Origin: Acanthosepion lycidas
Lineage: Eukaryota; Mollusca; Cephalopoda; Sepiida; Sepiidae
Length of the DNA: 64,000 nt
Assembly (NCBI GenBank): GCA_963932145.1
Contig: OZ010599.1
Coordinates: forward strand, 47,278,287 to 47,342,286
Direction: 5' to 3'
The notes under the pieces were generated by a model. The model was not told where the DNA came from and searched no databases. It saw only the letters and a list, made by a program, of their open reading frames with translations. The position numbers and the translations under genes were made by a program. Below are positions 35,466-45,883 of the stretch, one piece after another (the first letter of the stretch is position 1; each line of letters begins with the position of its first letter).

Positions 35466-38400
35466 TATACTAAATAAAACTTTATAAAACATATATATTC
35501 TTATTTTGACATAGAAAAGAGCCTGCCAGAAAAGATTTGATGCTTGTATAAAAATATAAAATGATTCTGATGGCTGATATAACTGCATAATTTCCTACAA
35601 GCATTAGTGGTTTAAACCCAAGTAAAATATAGGATTCTGAATGCTGATTTTCAAGATAGCCAAGTACTTGAGAGATTAGTACATAATAATTTTCCTACTA
35701 TTTCTTTCCATTTAACCTTGTGCTAAGATTAGTAAATATCTCAGAAGTCATTTTATTCTGCGTTTGTTTTTTAAACAATAAGCAAGGTGGTTAACATGAC
35801 AAATAAAAACATGAAAAAACAAATCTAAATGACGAAAAGCAAATTATTTTTGCATTTTGATTGGTTCATAATGAGGGTCTATAATGATTGGTTTATAATG
35901 AAGGTTCATGTCCCAAAATAATGGCTCCTAATAACCTATGCCTCTTTGGTGAGAAGATGCAGACATCTTCATGCAAATATTAACAAAGAAATGGCTGAAG
36001 TGCCAATGTACACAGGATTCTTTTCTGCAAAGAAATTAGACAAGTATCTCATTGTTATTACATAATGGAAATGTGGGAGGAAAAAATGTGGTTCTTTTAG
36101 TGATTGACACTCTAAGATTTGTCCTCAAGGAAACAACACCTCAGATTCCAGTAACTGTGGATATTCTCATTAGCCTCCATCAATCTTTTGCACATTCTTT
36201 TCCTTTTCAATTCACTTTTTCTCTCACTAATTTTTTATGTCTATTTTTCTTGCAGTCTTCTAGATAATATGGTTTGCTCTTTAACACATCCTCTCACTTA
36301 TTACTCTCCACAGGATAGCATTTTTTTAACAATTTTCATGATATTTATCACAAAAGCATATTTTTAGAAATATCTGGACATTGCAAAAATGTTTACTTTG
36401 CTACATATTAGCACAAAAGCTTTTGGCTTTTCTTTCCAAAAATTGGTTTTCTCAATGGCATAAATATTTAGCAGACATGTTTTTTATTTAAAAATATTAT
36501 TAAGTAATAGTGAAATACATTTGTAACAATTAACATTAGACAATTTTAAAATGTAAAACATTTTTTTTAAAAAACAACTTGATAATTTTTCCAGAATCTT
36601 CTAGGCTGATGATTCTGTTGCTCATTAAACCCAAGTTTTTTTCCTTAACATGGATTATTGTCAGTATAAGAAAAATTATTTTCATAAATAAGAAATGAGA
36701 AGCAAAGAATATACATTAGCAACATCACATGGTAGCAAATTACAGAGATAAATATATTTACTAATAAATATGTTGTTACAAAATCAAAATGGATAGAATG
36801 AACTTAAATCTCTCCTATTAAAAACAATTGTAGGAATTGGAATAAGTGATAATCCAACATCAAATTCTTAAGGCCCTCTTTATCAAAATCAACCGACTCA
36901 ACCAAATTCATTATGAATATAACAATAATATATTAAAGTGCATATAAAATTTATATGCTAATACCATTTTACATTTCTACCAATTCCCAGTCAGCTCCCT
37001 TATATTGAAATGTTTGATTTGTAAAAAATTCTATTACTACAACAGATAAAATTTGAAAATTCTAAAATAACTGTAACAGTGCATTTCTGCTTGGTTTTAA
37101 AAATTACTATTACAATTGAATGCAGATTTTATTGCAGTTACAATAACATGTTTGTCATTGTAATTTACTCCCGAAAAGGTCAAATGTTGATGGATTTCTT
37201 CTCAACACACTGTGTATATATATATGTGTTTGTGTGTGTGTAGATGTGTGGGGTGTAAATAAAAACTTTGAAGCAAATTAGACTAGGCTTGAAAAATTAT
37301 TTTTATTAAAGTAGCCACTTCTGGAGGAAAGAATTTATGTTCATATTTCTTCTCTCCACTTTCTCCTTTTTCTTTTTACTTTTTTTTTATTATAAATAAT
37401 CACACCAACATATTTTTATAGACATACTCTCTGCAGTAAGGTCTCATAATTTCACTGTTAAATTTGCTTGTTGTAACCATAAGTTGTATGCTCATTGTTT
37501 CTTCTTCTAAAATTCTCGCTTATAGAACTCTCTTCCTGCTTTCCTGTAGCCTACAATCTCCAAAAGTTTAAATACGGTGTCAGCCATCATCTTTTATCTC
37601 TTTAAATCCTGTTCTTTTATTTTCCTCTCTCAGGTTTTTTTTTTTTTTTTTTTTTTTTAAGTCACACTAACCTCTTTCATCTTAGTTGTTTTTATTGCTT
37701 AACTTGGGATGAAATGATTAAAAAAAATTGCATTTAACCTGAATGTTTCTTTTTTAAATTACTCTTCTTATTAGAAATACTAACCAGATTACTTTATATT
37801 TGGTAAGTTTCTTCTGCCTTGTGACACTATTATAGCTTTGGATTGTGAAACTAATGTGTCATTTTTATTTTTTTACATCGTTTTTAACTTCCTTCTAACT
37901 GTCACAATTATTTCTTTTTTTTTTACTCATATTCTTATCAAGTATACTGCATTGTGATTCTGGGATGTCTAAAGTTGGTATGGTTTAATCAAGTTTAGCA
38001 GAATTTGGTTGTATTTGTTTTTCAACTGATATGGACGTAACTGGATATGTTTGAATAGAATTTGTCTGTCTTAACCAAACTGTTGTTCCCCTCCATATTT
38101 GCTGCATTCATCTTTTATAGTAGATTTGTTCACCAGTGTAAAATTCAACTCTAGGATGGATATTGTGATGAAGTGTACAATAGAAATTCTCTGAAGATAG
38201 AAATAAAAGCCTGTTTGACACTGTAGAGAGCATAGAGATAGTTATATACCTGTAAGTATTGTTATGACCCGTCTTCATCCTCTAACCAGATTGATAGTGG
38301 AGATAGAGCAGGATCACAACTTGTATTATTATTTTTAACATGCATACAATTCTTATAACAAATTTCTTTCCCCAAGTGTCTCTTTCCAATTGATCAAACA

Positions 38401-38814
38401 CAGCCGAGCAGAAACGATTAAGCAACAAACTCGATAGGCAACAAACAACAGTAAGCCAGATATAGAGTCAACATGTAATAAATTGATTATTGAAACATAC
38501 AAATGGAGAGAAAATGAAAGACAAGCAAAACAAAAAAAACAATAAGTCAAAAATAAACGCTGTGGACAAAATAGTGGGAGGGTAACTTATACACTCAGAA
38601 AGGTAAATTACAGATCAACATATGATCTTGTGCCACACTTGCACAAATTTACAAAACATGAAAAGGTAAAACAAGCAAAGAGAAACGTAATACAAAATAT
38701 CTCATGCTGGGCTTGCATGAAAGTACAAACATAAAAAATACATCAAACAAAATGAAAACATATAAGAGAAACAATGAATTTATCTGGTAATAAAAATTCT
38801 TTTTCTTTAATATC
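35466..38814. other. AT-rich intergenic DNA, no gene seen
   Basis: Short open frames without recognisable domains, poly-T runs (37636-37658) and a short TA/TG microsatellite (37216-37241). Confidence 0.5.
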
Positions 38815-39120
38815 TCTTATATGTATTTCTTCTTTTCCTTTCTTTTTTTAGATTTCTTTTCTATCTTTCTTTTTCTTTTTGTATAACCATCTCTTTTTGA
38901 AGGCTTTTCTTTCTTTCTTTTTGTATAAGTGTCTCTTTTGAGGTCTTTTTTTTTTTCTTTTTCCTCTTTTTGTCTGGACTTGGATTTCCCTTGAGGTCTT
39001 TCCACTCTATATCCTTTCACATACGTGTCTCCTTTGAGGTCTTTTCTCTGTTTCTTTCTCATTTTATATAAGCATCTATTTTGGAGGTCTTTTCTCTCTT
39101 TCTTTCTTTTCGCCTGGTCT
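38815..39120 (-). repeat. Diverged minisatellite encoding Lys/Arg-rich repeats
   Basis: Four or five imperfect copies of a pyrimidine-rich unit, 'tataagtgtctcttttgagg' followed by 'tcttttctttcttt', lie in tandem. Read on the minus strand they stay open for 127 codons (38817-39200) as repeats of the type KKDLKRDTYTKRKK. The open frame is probably a by-product of the A/G-rich repeat. No start context or splice signal supports a gene. Confidence 0.6.
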
Positions 39121-39200
39121 AGGGGCTTGAGTAATGAATCAATTGAAGCTGTCTTCTTTCTCTTAGCATTCAGGAAAATACACATCTTTCTTTCTCCCAT

Positions 39201-39934
39201 TGCAACAGCATCTCTTATACACTGGAGTTTGTTTCCTTGAATCCAAATACTTCTTTTGCATATCCAAATCTACAGCTGACTATCACAGTCATAGCAGAGT
39301 GCTCTTTCCAGTCCCAAGACCAAAGAAGGATTTTTTTTCACATAACCATAACAGGACTATTGCATTTATAACAGACATGTCTGTCCAGCCCGAAGGTTTG
39401 GACAAAGACTACCTTTCGCTGTTCATTTTTTTTTTTTTGTTATTTTATTTTTTTCATCATGTGGTCCTTATTTTCAAAAATGAGCCTTTTCCCTGTGTGA
39501 GCAAAATGAGGTCACTGACCCTTTCTGTCATCTCCAGGGTTACAGAGAGTTTAAGGTGTTTCTCCATCTGGGATCCATCCAGCTAAATCATGTTGTCAAC
39601 ACGTGATTAAAAGAGAAAGAAAGTGTGTGGTCTGGTTAATATCTGTCACCATTCAATTCTACCTTATATCTTTGCTTTTTTATTTTTCTGCTTTCTGAGA
39701 ATATTGACTTTTTATTTAGAGTGCTTATAAAATATAAGCATTGATATAGCTTTTATAATAAATTTAGATGAGGGTTCGTAACAGTATGAAATGTTTTTTC
39801 AAATGTGTTTAGACTTGTTCAGTAATGTGCCATAATTCATACTAACAGAAAATGAATAAGAAATAACTCATGGCAATGGAGATAATATACTGTTAAAGTG
39901 AAAAGAAAAATTTATATACACTTTTGCCTAGGCT
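39201..39934. other. Intergenic, nothing recognised
   Basis: Slightly less AT-rich than its surroundings between 39230 and 39600. It may be a dispersed repeat, but it could not be matched. Confidence 0.4.
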
Positions 39935-40330
39935 AGAGGAACATCGAAAAGCCATAGTGAGGGATGATACAATGAAATCAGTCATGGTTGATCATGTACA
40001 GAGGGAAATGTGTAGTCATCAGTCCCTGTAGAATGAAGTGAAAATACTGGACAAGGGACAACACAGGAGAGTTAGATGTCTGAAAGAATCAGTACACACA
40101 CTGGGCTATGAGGATCTCATTAGTAGGCCTAGCATAGAAATAAATACAATATGGGAACCACTAATAAAGAATTCCCTGTAGGTTACCCAGATCAATATAC
40201 ACCTGAGGAAGGCCAGAGGACACAAGGTCTGAAATTTTGTGATAACAACAACAAAGATGAGGACAATAGTTTGAATATAAATAGTGAAAATATTGATAAC
40301 TCTTCATCCCAGAAATTTTGACAGAAAGTA
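39935..40330 (+). pseudogene. GIY-YIG/Penelope-like remnant, copy 3
   Basis: The + strand reads 'RLEEHRKAIVRDDTMKSV', then '..DHVQREMCSHQSL', 'VKILDKGQHRRVRCLKESVH' and 'TLGYEDLISR', interrupted by a few stops. The order R-LxEH-K...H......W-x-KILD......RxxxEs is that of the C-terminal half of GIY-YIG endonuclease domains in Penelope-like elements. The following 'cacctgaggaaggccagagg' and 'tctgaaattttg' resemble the post-coding segment of those elements. Orientation is opposite to copies 1 and 2 and the family differs. Confidence 0.55.
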
Positions 40331-40506
40331 TATCTATGTATATATTATTGTTTCTAACTCTTCCATGAAGTAATACTAGGCTGAAGTATCAATTTATATC
40401 TAAATAATCCCTTCAGTTTTGATGGGTACTATGTTAGTATATAACTAAATTTTGTTTGCAATTATTGTGTAAATTACTTCTCTTTTTAATCAAAGCTCTA
40501 ATAAAG

Positions 40507-41187
40507 ACTAGCAGTAGAGCCTGGCGATACCCGGGGATGTAACAGTAAGAGATAGATCAAGTATCGACCATCATAAAGACTGAAAAATAAAATTGACAAA
40601 GATTATTGTTTAAGGTTGACGGACAAGCATGTCTTAATTAGTTTTTTTTTGTTTTTTTTTACGAACTGGTCAAACCCAAACTCAAACAAAAACATTGTTT
40701 TAAATCATTATGTGTCTACCGATTGAATAGAATTTTATTATAAACAATTGTCTTGTAAATGGAATTTTTAAAGCATTCTGAATGTAAAAATAAAGAAAAA
40801 TGTGTGCAAGACAATAAGAAACACTACCTGCCAAATAAAAAGTGAAGTTTTGTTGAAATTGGTTGAAAAATGTAGGAAATCTAATCCCATATATAAACGA
40901 ACACACACGCACACACACACAAACAACCTGGGTTTTTAAGTATAACTCGATATGAGTTGTCTCCCTTTCATTCTCGCGATGCCTCTTAATCATGTTTTCA
41001 AATTGATTTTGTGCAAAATAATTGTGTTTTTCCAATTTTTGGTACTGTCAGAACCACCGCAAGGTAATTTTATGTAGTCCTGTGAAGTTTTGTTGAAATC
41101 GGTTGAAAAATGTACGAAATCCGATCCGATCCAATACATAAACGTACAGACACACACACACAACCTGGGTTTTATAATAAGTATGAT
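40507..41187. repeat. Dispersed repeat with an internally duplicated ~100-bp module
   Basis: A segment 'gtgaagttttgttgaaat.g' followed by 'gttgaaaaatgta.gaaatc', a CA run and 'aacctgggttttta' occurs at 40842-40943 and again at 41082-41187, at a 240-bp period. The 5' part starts with a GC-richer 'ctagcagtagagcctggcga'. The layout suggests a short interspersed or satellite-like repeat; no family was established. Confidence 0.6.
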
Positions 41188-41377
41188 GATTATTAAAGAT
41201 TTATTTTATGATTAATTAGAATTTAAAAATTTGATGACATGTTTTTATAAGGAAACTATTAATTACTTTTAATGCACATTTAAAAGTTGACATAATATCC
41301 CTTTTAGATTTGATAAAACCTTTAACCATCAAACTTGGATATAAAATAATATACTTGTTAAATTATCTTAGGGATAT

Positions 41378-41906
41378 TGTTATAAAATAAAATAAGTCAT
41401 ATCTCGGCTGATTTACAGGCAAATACTCAAGAGCGAGAACAGGATGTGAACGGGACAAAGCCCCGTCACAAAATGAACATTATCTTCGTTTACAAATGTT
41501 CCCGACACTCGAGTTCTGGTCGAAAAATAAAATAATATTTAAAGTGCTCTATTTTTCGTCCAATAAAAATGCTTCCCTCCTAATTATACTCGCTTTGTTT
41601 TTCGAGCCTGTTAAGCCAAAAAAAACGCTATAAAAGGGGTCACACGGAAGTTCAACGGGAAGTCAACAGGTGGCCAGTGTAGAGACCTGTCACGGTCAGA
41701 CGGAGCGACACCAGCTATCAGCAGGGAGTGCCAGCGTCAACATGTGTGAACTACTATGAGAGATCGACCTAGATCCGAAGCCGGCTTATGAACTTTACCA
41801 CAAGGGAGCTGTCCCAAACCCTCACGTTCCTGTTGAAATAAACCACGTAAATCTATTTCTGCTGTTGTCGTATTTCTTTCTTGCAACCATACGCTTATCT
41901 ATAACA
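41378..41906 (+). repeat. 5' LTR (529 bp)
   Basis: Starts TGTTATA and ends TATAACA, a perfect 7-bp inverted repeat. It contains a TATA box (41629-41635) and an AATAAA poly(A) signal (41837-41842). It differs from the 3' LTR by four substitutions: two near 41430-41440, one near 41513 and one near 41619. Confidence 0.97.
41629..41635 (+). promoter_or_regulatory. TATA box of the 5' LTR promoter
   Basis: TATAAAA followed by GGGG, about 205 bases upstream of the AATAAA at 41837. The same pair lies in the 3' LTR at 46135 and 46343. Confidence 0.75.
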
Positions 41907-41907
41907 C

Positions 41908-41921
41908 TGGTGTCAGAAGTG
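41908..41921 (+). other. Primer-binding site, tRNA-Leu type
   Basis: TGGTGTCAGAAGTG begins one base after the LTR. It is complementary to the 3' end of leucine tRNAs (..CACTTCTGACA plus CCA) over 14 bases. Confidence 0.82.
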
Positions 41922-41936
41922 TACAGCAAGAGAAAT

Positions 41937-43091
41937 ATGGCCGACTACACGAGCTTCACCCGAGCCGAACTATTTACTCTCATCAAGGAACAGAAAACAC
42001 TACTATTCAACTTGAAAACGGGACCAACACAGCCTTCCGAAGCTACAATACACGAAATTCAAGCCGACATAAACGACATGCTGACTGCCTTAAAATCAAC
42101 TACTTCAACACCTCCCACCGCTCAAACAAACGGCGATTACAGCTTAATGATGCGCCAACAAACCATATGCGACATATTGAAGCTAAAGAGAACTTTTCAC
42201 CCTGGACACGACGTCAACCGATTCATCACGGCCCTAAACAAAGCATACACAATCCACGTCACGCCAGAACTCAGTACCTATCCCAGCCTGGAATGCGAAT
42301 TTGTCAAGTCTGCTAAAGCTTTACTGGACCAAAGTATCTTTCAGCAGATGGTTGACTCAAAAAAGGACATCTCCACCTTCGAACAACTGAAGGAATACTT
42401 ATTAGGAGCCCACGAAAGCCAGATGACTAACTTCCAACACCTCAGTCAAGCCTGGGATCTGGAACGGCGAGATGGCGAAAAATTAACAGACTTCGCGAGT
42501 CAACTCGAAAACACCCTTAGAGAGGCAGCCGTCCACATAAAAAACAAATACAAAAAAGACAAAAATACAGGCTTAACAGTCGACGGACTTATTTCCATCA
42601 TCGGCGCTATGCTAATGAGCGAAAAGGTGAAAAGTTGGAACTCAAATCTTTACCCACATCTCGTCAAGACAATGGACAACCACTATTCAGCCATTGGCAT
42701 AGCCTCCGAAGCTCAAATATACCTTGATCGCGGCGTAAAATCCAACGACACGACTTCGCACAACACTGTGTATTTCACACAGAAACTACAGCGGTCAAAC
42801 CAAAGAAATGCGCCACCCCGACTCAGCAGCCAACCAAACCTACAGCAGACGGGCCTCACCAACCCTCCCGAACATGGCCACCATCCGACACGCAGTAACC
42901 ATCAGCACACACCTCGAATCAGCGTGTGCAAGAACTACCTCAGAGGTTGCCCCTGCCTCCATGGACGCAACTGCCTATATCGCCACCCACCTCGCACTCG
43001 GGCACAGGCCCATATCGCCACAACAAATGATAATATACAAGCCATAAATGATGTGGAACAGGATTTTCGCTTCGGGCAGAACGAGATGTGA
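41937..43091 (+). CDS. Gag with a C-terminal CCCH zinc finger
   Basis: 384 residues. ATG 41937 is chosen because it follows the primer site by 15 bases, and upstream codons lie in the LTR. The middle (about residues 60-270) is alpha-helical, capsid-like and Lys-rich. The C-terminal third is Gln/Asn/Pro/His-rich and basic. At 42927-42986 lies C-x8-C-x5-C-x3-H, the spacing of TTP/tristetraprolin-type CCCH RNA-binding fingers. The CCHC zinc knuckle usual in Ty3/Gypsy gag is absent. The frame is intact. The TGA stop at 43089-43091 overlaps the ATG of the next frame (TGATG). Confidence 0.88.
   Translation: MADYTSFTRAELFTLIKEQKTLLFNLKTGPTQPSEATIHEIQADINDMLTALKSTTSTPPTAQTNGDYSLMMRQQTICDILKLKRTFHPGHDVNRFITALNKAYTIHVTPELSTYPSLECEFVKSAKALLDQSIFQQMVDSKKDISTFEQLKEYLLGAHESQMTNFQHLSQAWDLERRDGEKLTDFASQLENTLREAAVHIKNKYKKDKNTGLTVDGLISIIGAMLMSEKVKSWNSNLYPHLVKTMDNHYSAIGIASEAQIYLDRGVKSNDTTSHNTVYFTQKLQRSNQRNAPPRLSSQPNLQQTGLTNPPEHGHHPTRSNHQHTPRISVCKNYLRGCPCLHGRNCLYRHPPRTRAQAHIATTNDNIQAINDVEQDFRFGQNEM
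42927..42986 (+). other. CCCH zinc-finger motif in Gag
   Basis: Codons for Cys, Cys, Cys, His at the exact C-x8-C-x5-C-x3-H spacing, within 'VCKNYLRGCPCLHGRNCLYR' and the following His. This fold binds single-stranded RNA in cellular proteins. In a Gag it would be the natural genome-RNA-binding module in place of the CCHC knuckle. Confidence 0.85.
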
Positions 43092-43654
43092 TGCCTCGTT
43101 CGCCATACCCCTACGTCAGCCATCACACCTTCAACCTTCAAGGACTTGCTCACTATTCACTGCTCGTCCAGTCCACCTTCAACTTCAGGGACATCATCTT
43201 CTCTGGTGTCGCAATGCTAGACTCTGGATGCTCCACCTGCATCGTGCCAGTATCTCAGTTACCCAGAGAAGCCAAGAAACTCATGACCCACTCCGACGTC
43301 GTAGTAAAAGGAATCAACAGCAGCACCACCGCCCTCGGCGAACTAACTTGTGACATCACCATCGGCAGTCGAGACTCACCCACATTCAAAAAGGTTAACG
43401 TGCTGGTAACTACCCAAACCACACCAATCCTGATTGGCCAAAATATCCTACGTCACAACACACTCGATTCCTATCTAAAATGCGACTATAGAATTCAGAC
43501 GCACAGCACACACAGCCGCAATCATATCACCGTCATCGTCAACCAACGATCCAGCATATGGCGCCCAAGCGGACATCATCCAAAACCAGTGTACTATGGA
43601 ACTACAGCCCAACATCCAGACACTGGATCAAAAGCTAACCTGGCTAAAGCATAA
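43091..43654 (+). CDS. Pol, retropepsin-like protease part (frameshifted end)
   Basis: Starts at the ATG overlapping the gag stop and lies in the -1 frame relative to gag. The aspartic protease active site is 'MLDSGCSTCIVP' (near residue 43), and the second conserved block is 'ILIGQNILR' (near residue 116). After about 43545 the frame loses protein-like character, and the RT-like reading continues in another frame. A 1-base indel there is therefore likely. The frame then enters the duplicated segment and stops at 43654. Confidence 0.85.
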   Translation: MPRSPYPYVSHHTFNLQGLAHYSLLVQSTFNFRDIIFSGVAMLDSGCSTCIVPVSQLPREAKKLMTHSDVVVKGINSSTTALGELTCDITIGSRDSPTFKKVNVLVTTQTTPILIGQNILRHNTLDSYLKCDYRIQTHSTHSRNHITVIVNQRSSIWRPSGHHPKPVYYGTTAQHPDTGSKANLAKA

Positions 43655-44051
43655 CAAGGGGCTATCGCTACCAAACCACCCGAACCGAGATGAACTAGAA
43701 GCCACTGCAAACTTACTCATTCGCTATGCTGACATTATCAGCACAGAAAGCAGCAGCAAAGACACATTCATCCGACCCATCTGCATACCAACCAACGGAC
43801 AGTCTCGCAGCCAGAAACAACTACTATGGAACTACAGCCCAACATCCAGACACTGGATCAAAAGCTAACCTGGCTAAAGCATAACAAGGGGCTATCGCTA
43901 CCAAACCACCCGAACCGAGATGAACTAGAAGCCACTGCAAACTTACTCATTCGCTATGCTGACATTATCGGCACAGAAAGCAGCAGCAAAGACACATTCA
44001 TCCGACCCATCTGCATACCAACCAACGGACAGTCTCGCAGCCAGAAACAAC
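43592..44051 (+). repeat. 230-bp tandem duplication inside pol
   Basis: 43592-43821 is repeated at 43822-44051 with one substitution seen (attatcag against attatcgg). The unit length is not a multiple of three, so it shifts the frame between protease and RT. It is a recent, element-specific lesion. Confidence 0.96.
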
Positions 44052-45415
44052 ACCCGATAGCCCAGGCTTTGGAAGCAGACGTAGATACCGAAATTAAGCG
44101 TATGGCTGATGAAGGTATCATTGAAAACTGCAGCGACCCCAAAGGCTTCAATAGCCCTGTATTTGCCGTACGCAAGAAAAACGGATCGATTCGCGTCGTT
44201 GCTAACTTTAAAAGAACTCTCAACAAGGTCTTAGTCGATCTTGACCCTTACCCAATGCCAAGGATCGACCACTTTTTCAACAAAATCGGCAAAGGCAACA
44301 GATATTTTACTACCCTCGATCTACGCAGCGGCTACTGGCAAATTGAAGTCGACAAGCGAGACCGATACAAAACAGCATTTATATGGAAGGACCAATGCTA
44401 TCAATACACACGCCTGGCCTTTGGCCTTACATCTGCCGGACAAATCTTCTCCCGTTGCATAGCAGAAGCCCTAGCCACGGTCACATCCCATGACAATATT
44501 TCCTCCTATATCGATGACAACCTGGTCCACGCTAGGACATTTAGTGAGTACATACTCTCCCTCGAACAATTCTTTACTGCCCTCCGAAAATTTGGACTCA
44601 AGCTGAATCCCGATAAATGTTCCTTCCTCGCACCAGAGGCAAAATTCCTTGGACGCATAGTAAACAGCAAAGGATTCAAGGCTGATCCAGAATACGTTCG
44701 TGCCACCAGGGAAATGAAACCTCCAACATCAAAAAAGGAATTACAAAGCCTTATTGGCCGTTTAGTGTGGATCAGACAATTCCTAGAGACACGTCTTCAC
44801 AAACAAATCAAATCAGATACGTTTTCAAAACTTATGGGTCCCATACACGAACTCAACAAGGTTAATAAACCGTTTGTCTGGACGCAAAATGCTGACAGAG
44901 CCTTCAAAAAAATCAAGGACCGTCTCTCTTCGCCACCCGTCATCTCGTTTCCAGATTTCTTCAAACTTTTTACACTCACCACTGATGCCAGTGATGTCGC
45001 ATGTGGAGCAATCCTAATGCAAGAAGCCGACAATGGAAAAAAAGATATCATAGCGGTCGCTTCCCATACATTCAACTCCACGGAACAGAACTGGTCCACG
45101 ACGGAACAAGAGGCATATGCAATAAAGTGGGCAATACTGAAATTTGATTATTTCCTTCGCAACCACCCCTTCGTCATCTTCACCGACCACAGATCGCTGA
45201 CATATCTGGACCAACGAGAGTTCAATAATGCCAAAATACGACAATGGCAAGAAGAAATTTCATGTTATAAATTCGTCTTGGAATATGTTGAAGTCGAATC
45301 AAATGTATGGGCTGACATGCTCAGCAGAGGTTGCGGACATAAGAAAACGAAAGCCCTGAATGACCCTACACCAGCAGGTTCACCACCACGTCACCCTGGC
45401 CAACGACGAAGCTGA
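43826..45415 (+). CDS. Pol, reverse transcriptase and RNase H part
   Basis: Open from the second copy of the duplication. RT motifs in order: 'GIIENCSDPKGFNSPVF' start, 'LDLRSGYWQIEV', 'AFGLTSAGQIFSR' and the catalytic box 'SYIDDNLVHA' (YIDD). The thumb region 'FLGRIVNSKGFKADP' and connection follow. An RNase H domain has 'TLTTDASDVACGAIL', 'WSTTEQEAYAIKWAI' and 'IFTDHRSLTYL', ending at 'WADMLSRG'. The catalytic Asp and Glu residues look intact. After 'LSRG' the integrase zinc finger and DDE core should follow, but the frame ends within 30 codons at 45415. Confidence 0.93.
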   Translation: MELQPNIQTLDQKLTWLKHNKGLSLPNHPNRDELEATANLLIRYADIIGTESSSKDTFIRPICIPTNGQSRSQKQHPIAQALEADVDTEIKRMADEGIIENCSDPKGFNSPVFAVRKKNGSIRVVANFKRTLNKVLVDLDPYPMPRIDHFFNKIGKGNRYFTTLDLRSGYWQIEVDKRDRYKTAFIWKDQCYQYTRLAFGLTSAGQIFSRCIAEALATVTSHDNISSYIDDNLVHARTFSEYILSLEQFFTALRKFGLKLNPDKCSFLAPEAKFLGRIVNSKGFKADPEYVRATREMKPPTSKKELQSLIGRLVWIRQFLETRLHKQIKSDTFSKLMGPIHELNKVNKPFVWTQNADRAFKKIKDRLSSPPVISFPDFFKLFTLTTDASDVACGAILMQEADNGKKDIIAVASHTFNSTEQNWSTTEQEAYAIKWAILKFDYFLRNHPFVIFTDHRSLTYLDQREFNNAKIRQWQEEISCYKFVLEYVEVESNVWADMLSRGCGHKKTKALNDPTPAGSPPRHPGQRRS

Positions 45416-45629
45416 CCACAAACTTGAGACTAACTTAAATCGCCTCACATACAAGGACCCAATACAAGTAGGCGACAAGGTTTTACTTCATCGGCCACAC
45501 TCAACTGTTGCCCAATCCTCTCATCTGCCCTGGATAGGAAATTACACCATTATAAAAACGAACAATACGATGTGTCAGGTGCAAAACGATGATGGTGATA
45601 CAATCTGGATTCACCATGCACATATCTGA
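45405..45629 (+). pseudogene. Integrase C-terminal remnant
   Basis: In a frame different from RT, 'LNRLTYKDPIQVGDKVLLHR' and 'LPWIGNYTIIKTNNTMCQVQ' resemble the SH3-like C-terminal domain of Ty3/Gypsy integrases. The HHCC zinc finger and the D,D-35-E core, normally about 1 kb between RNase H and this domain, are gone. The deletion junction is around 45350-45410. Stop at 45627-45629. Confidence 0.8.
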
Positions 45630-45870
45630 CGAGTGGCTCCACGCCCATCACATCTTTCTAATACAATCCCTCTGCCACCACTGTGTAACAGTCACCAGGA
45701 TCACTCTCCTCCACATCCTTCAGGGACACATAATTCTGCAAATAATTCCATACCAAAACAAATGCCAATAAGAAGAACACGATGACAACTTCCCACACGT
45801 TTCAGAGACTTTATCATGAATTAATCACCCAAATATACACGAATAACACTCACTGTAAATTAGACCGAGA

Positions 45871-45883
45871 TCTGGGGGAGCCT
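45871..45883 (+). other. Polypurine tract
   Basis: TCTGGGGGAGCCT immediately precedes the TG of the 3' LTR; the purine core GGGGGAG would prime plus-strand synthesis. Confidence 0.75.

Noticed and set aside
43048..43353. 101-codon open frame overlapping gag end and protease
   Set aside because: Different frame from both; the protease active site and gag zinc finger lie in the other frames.
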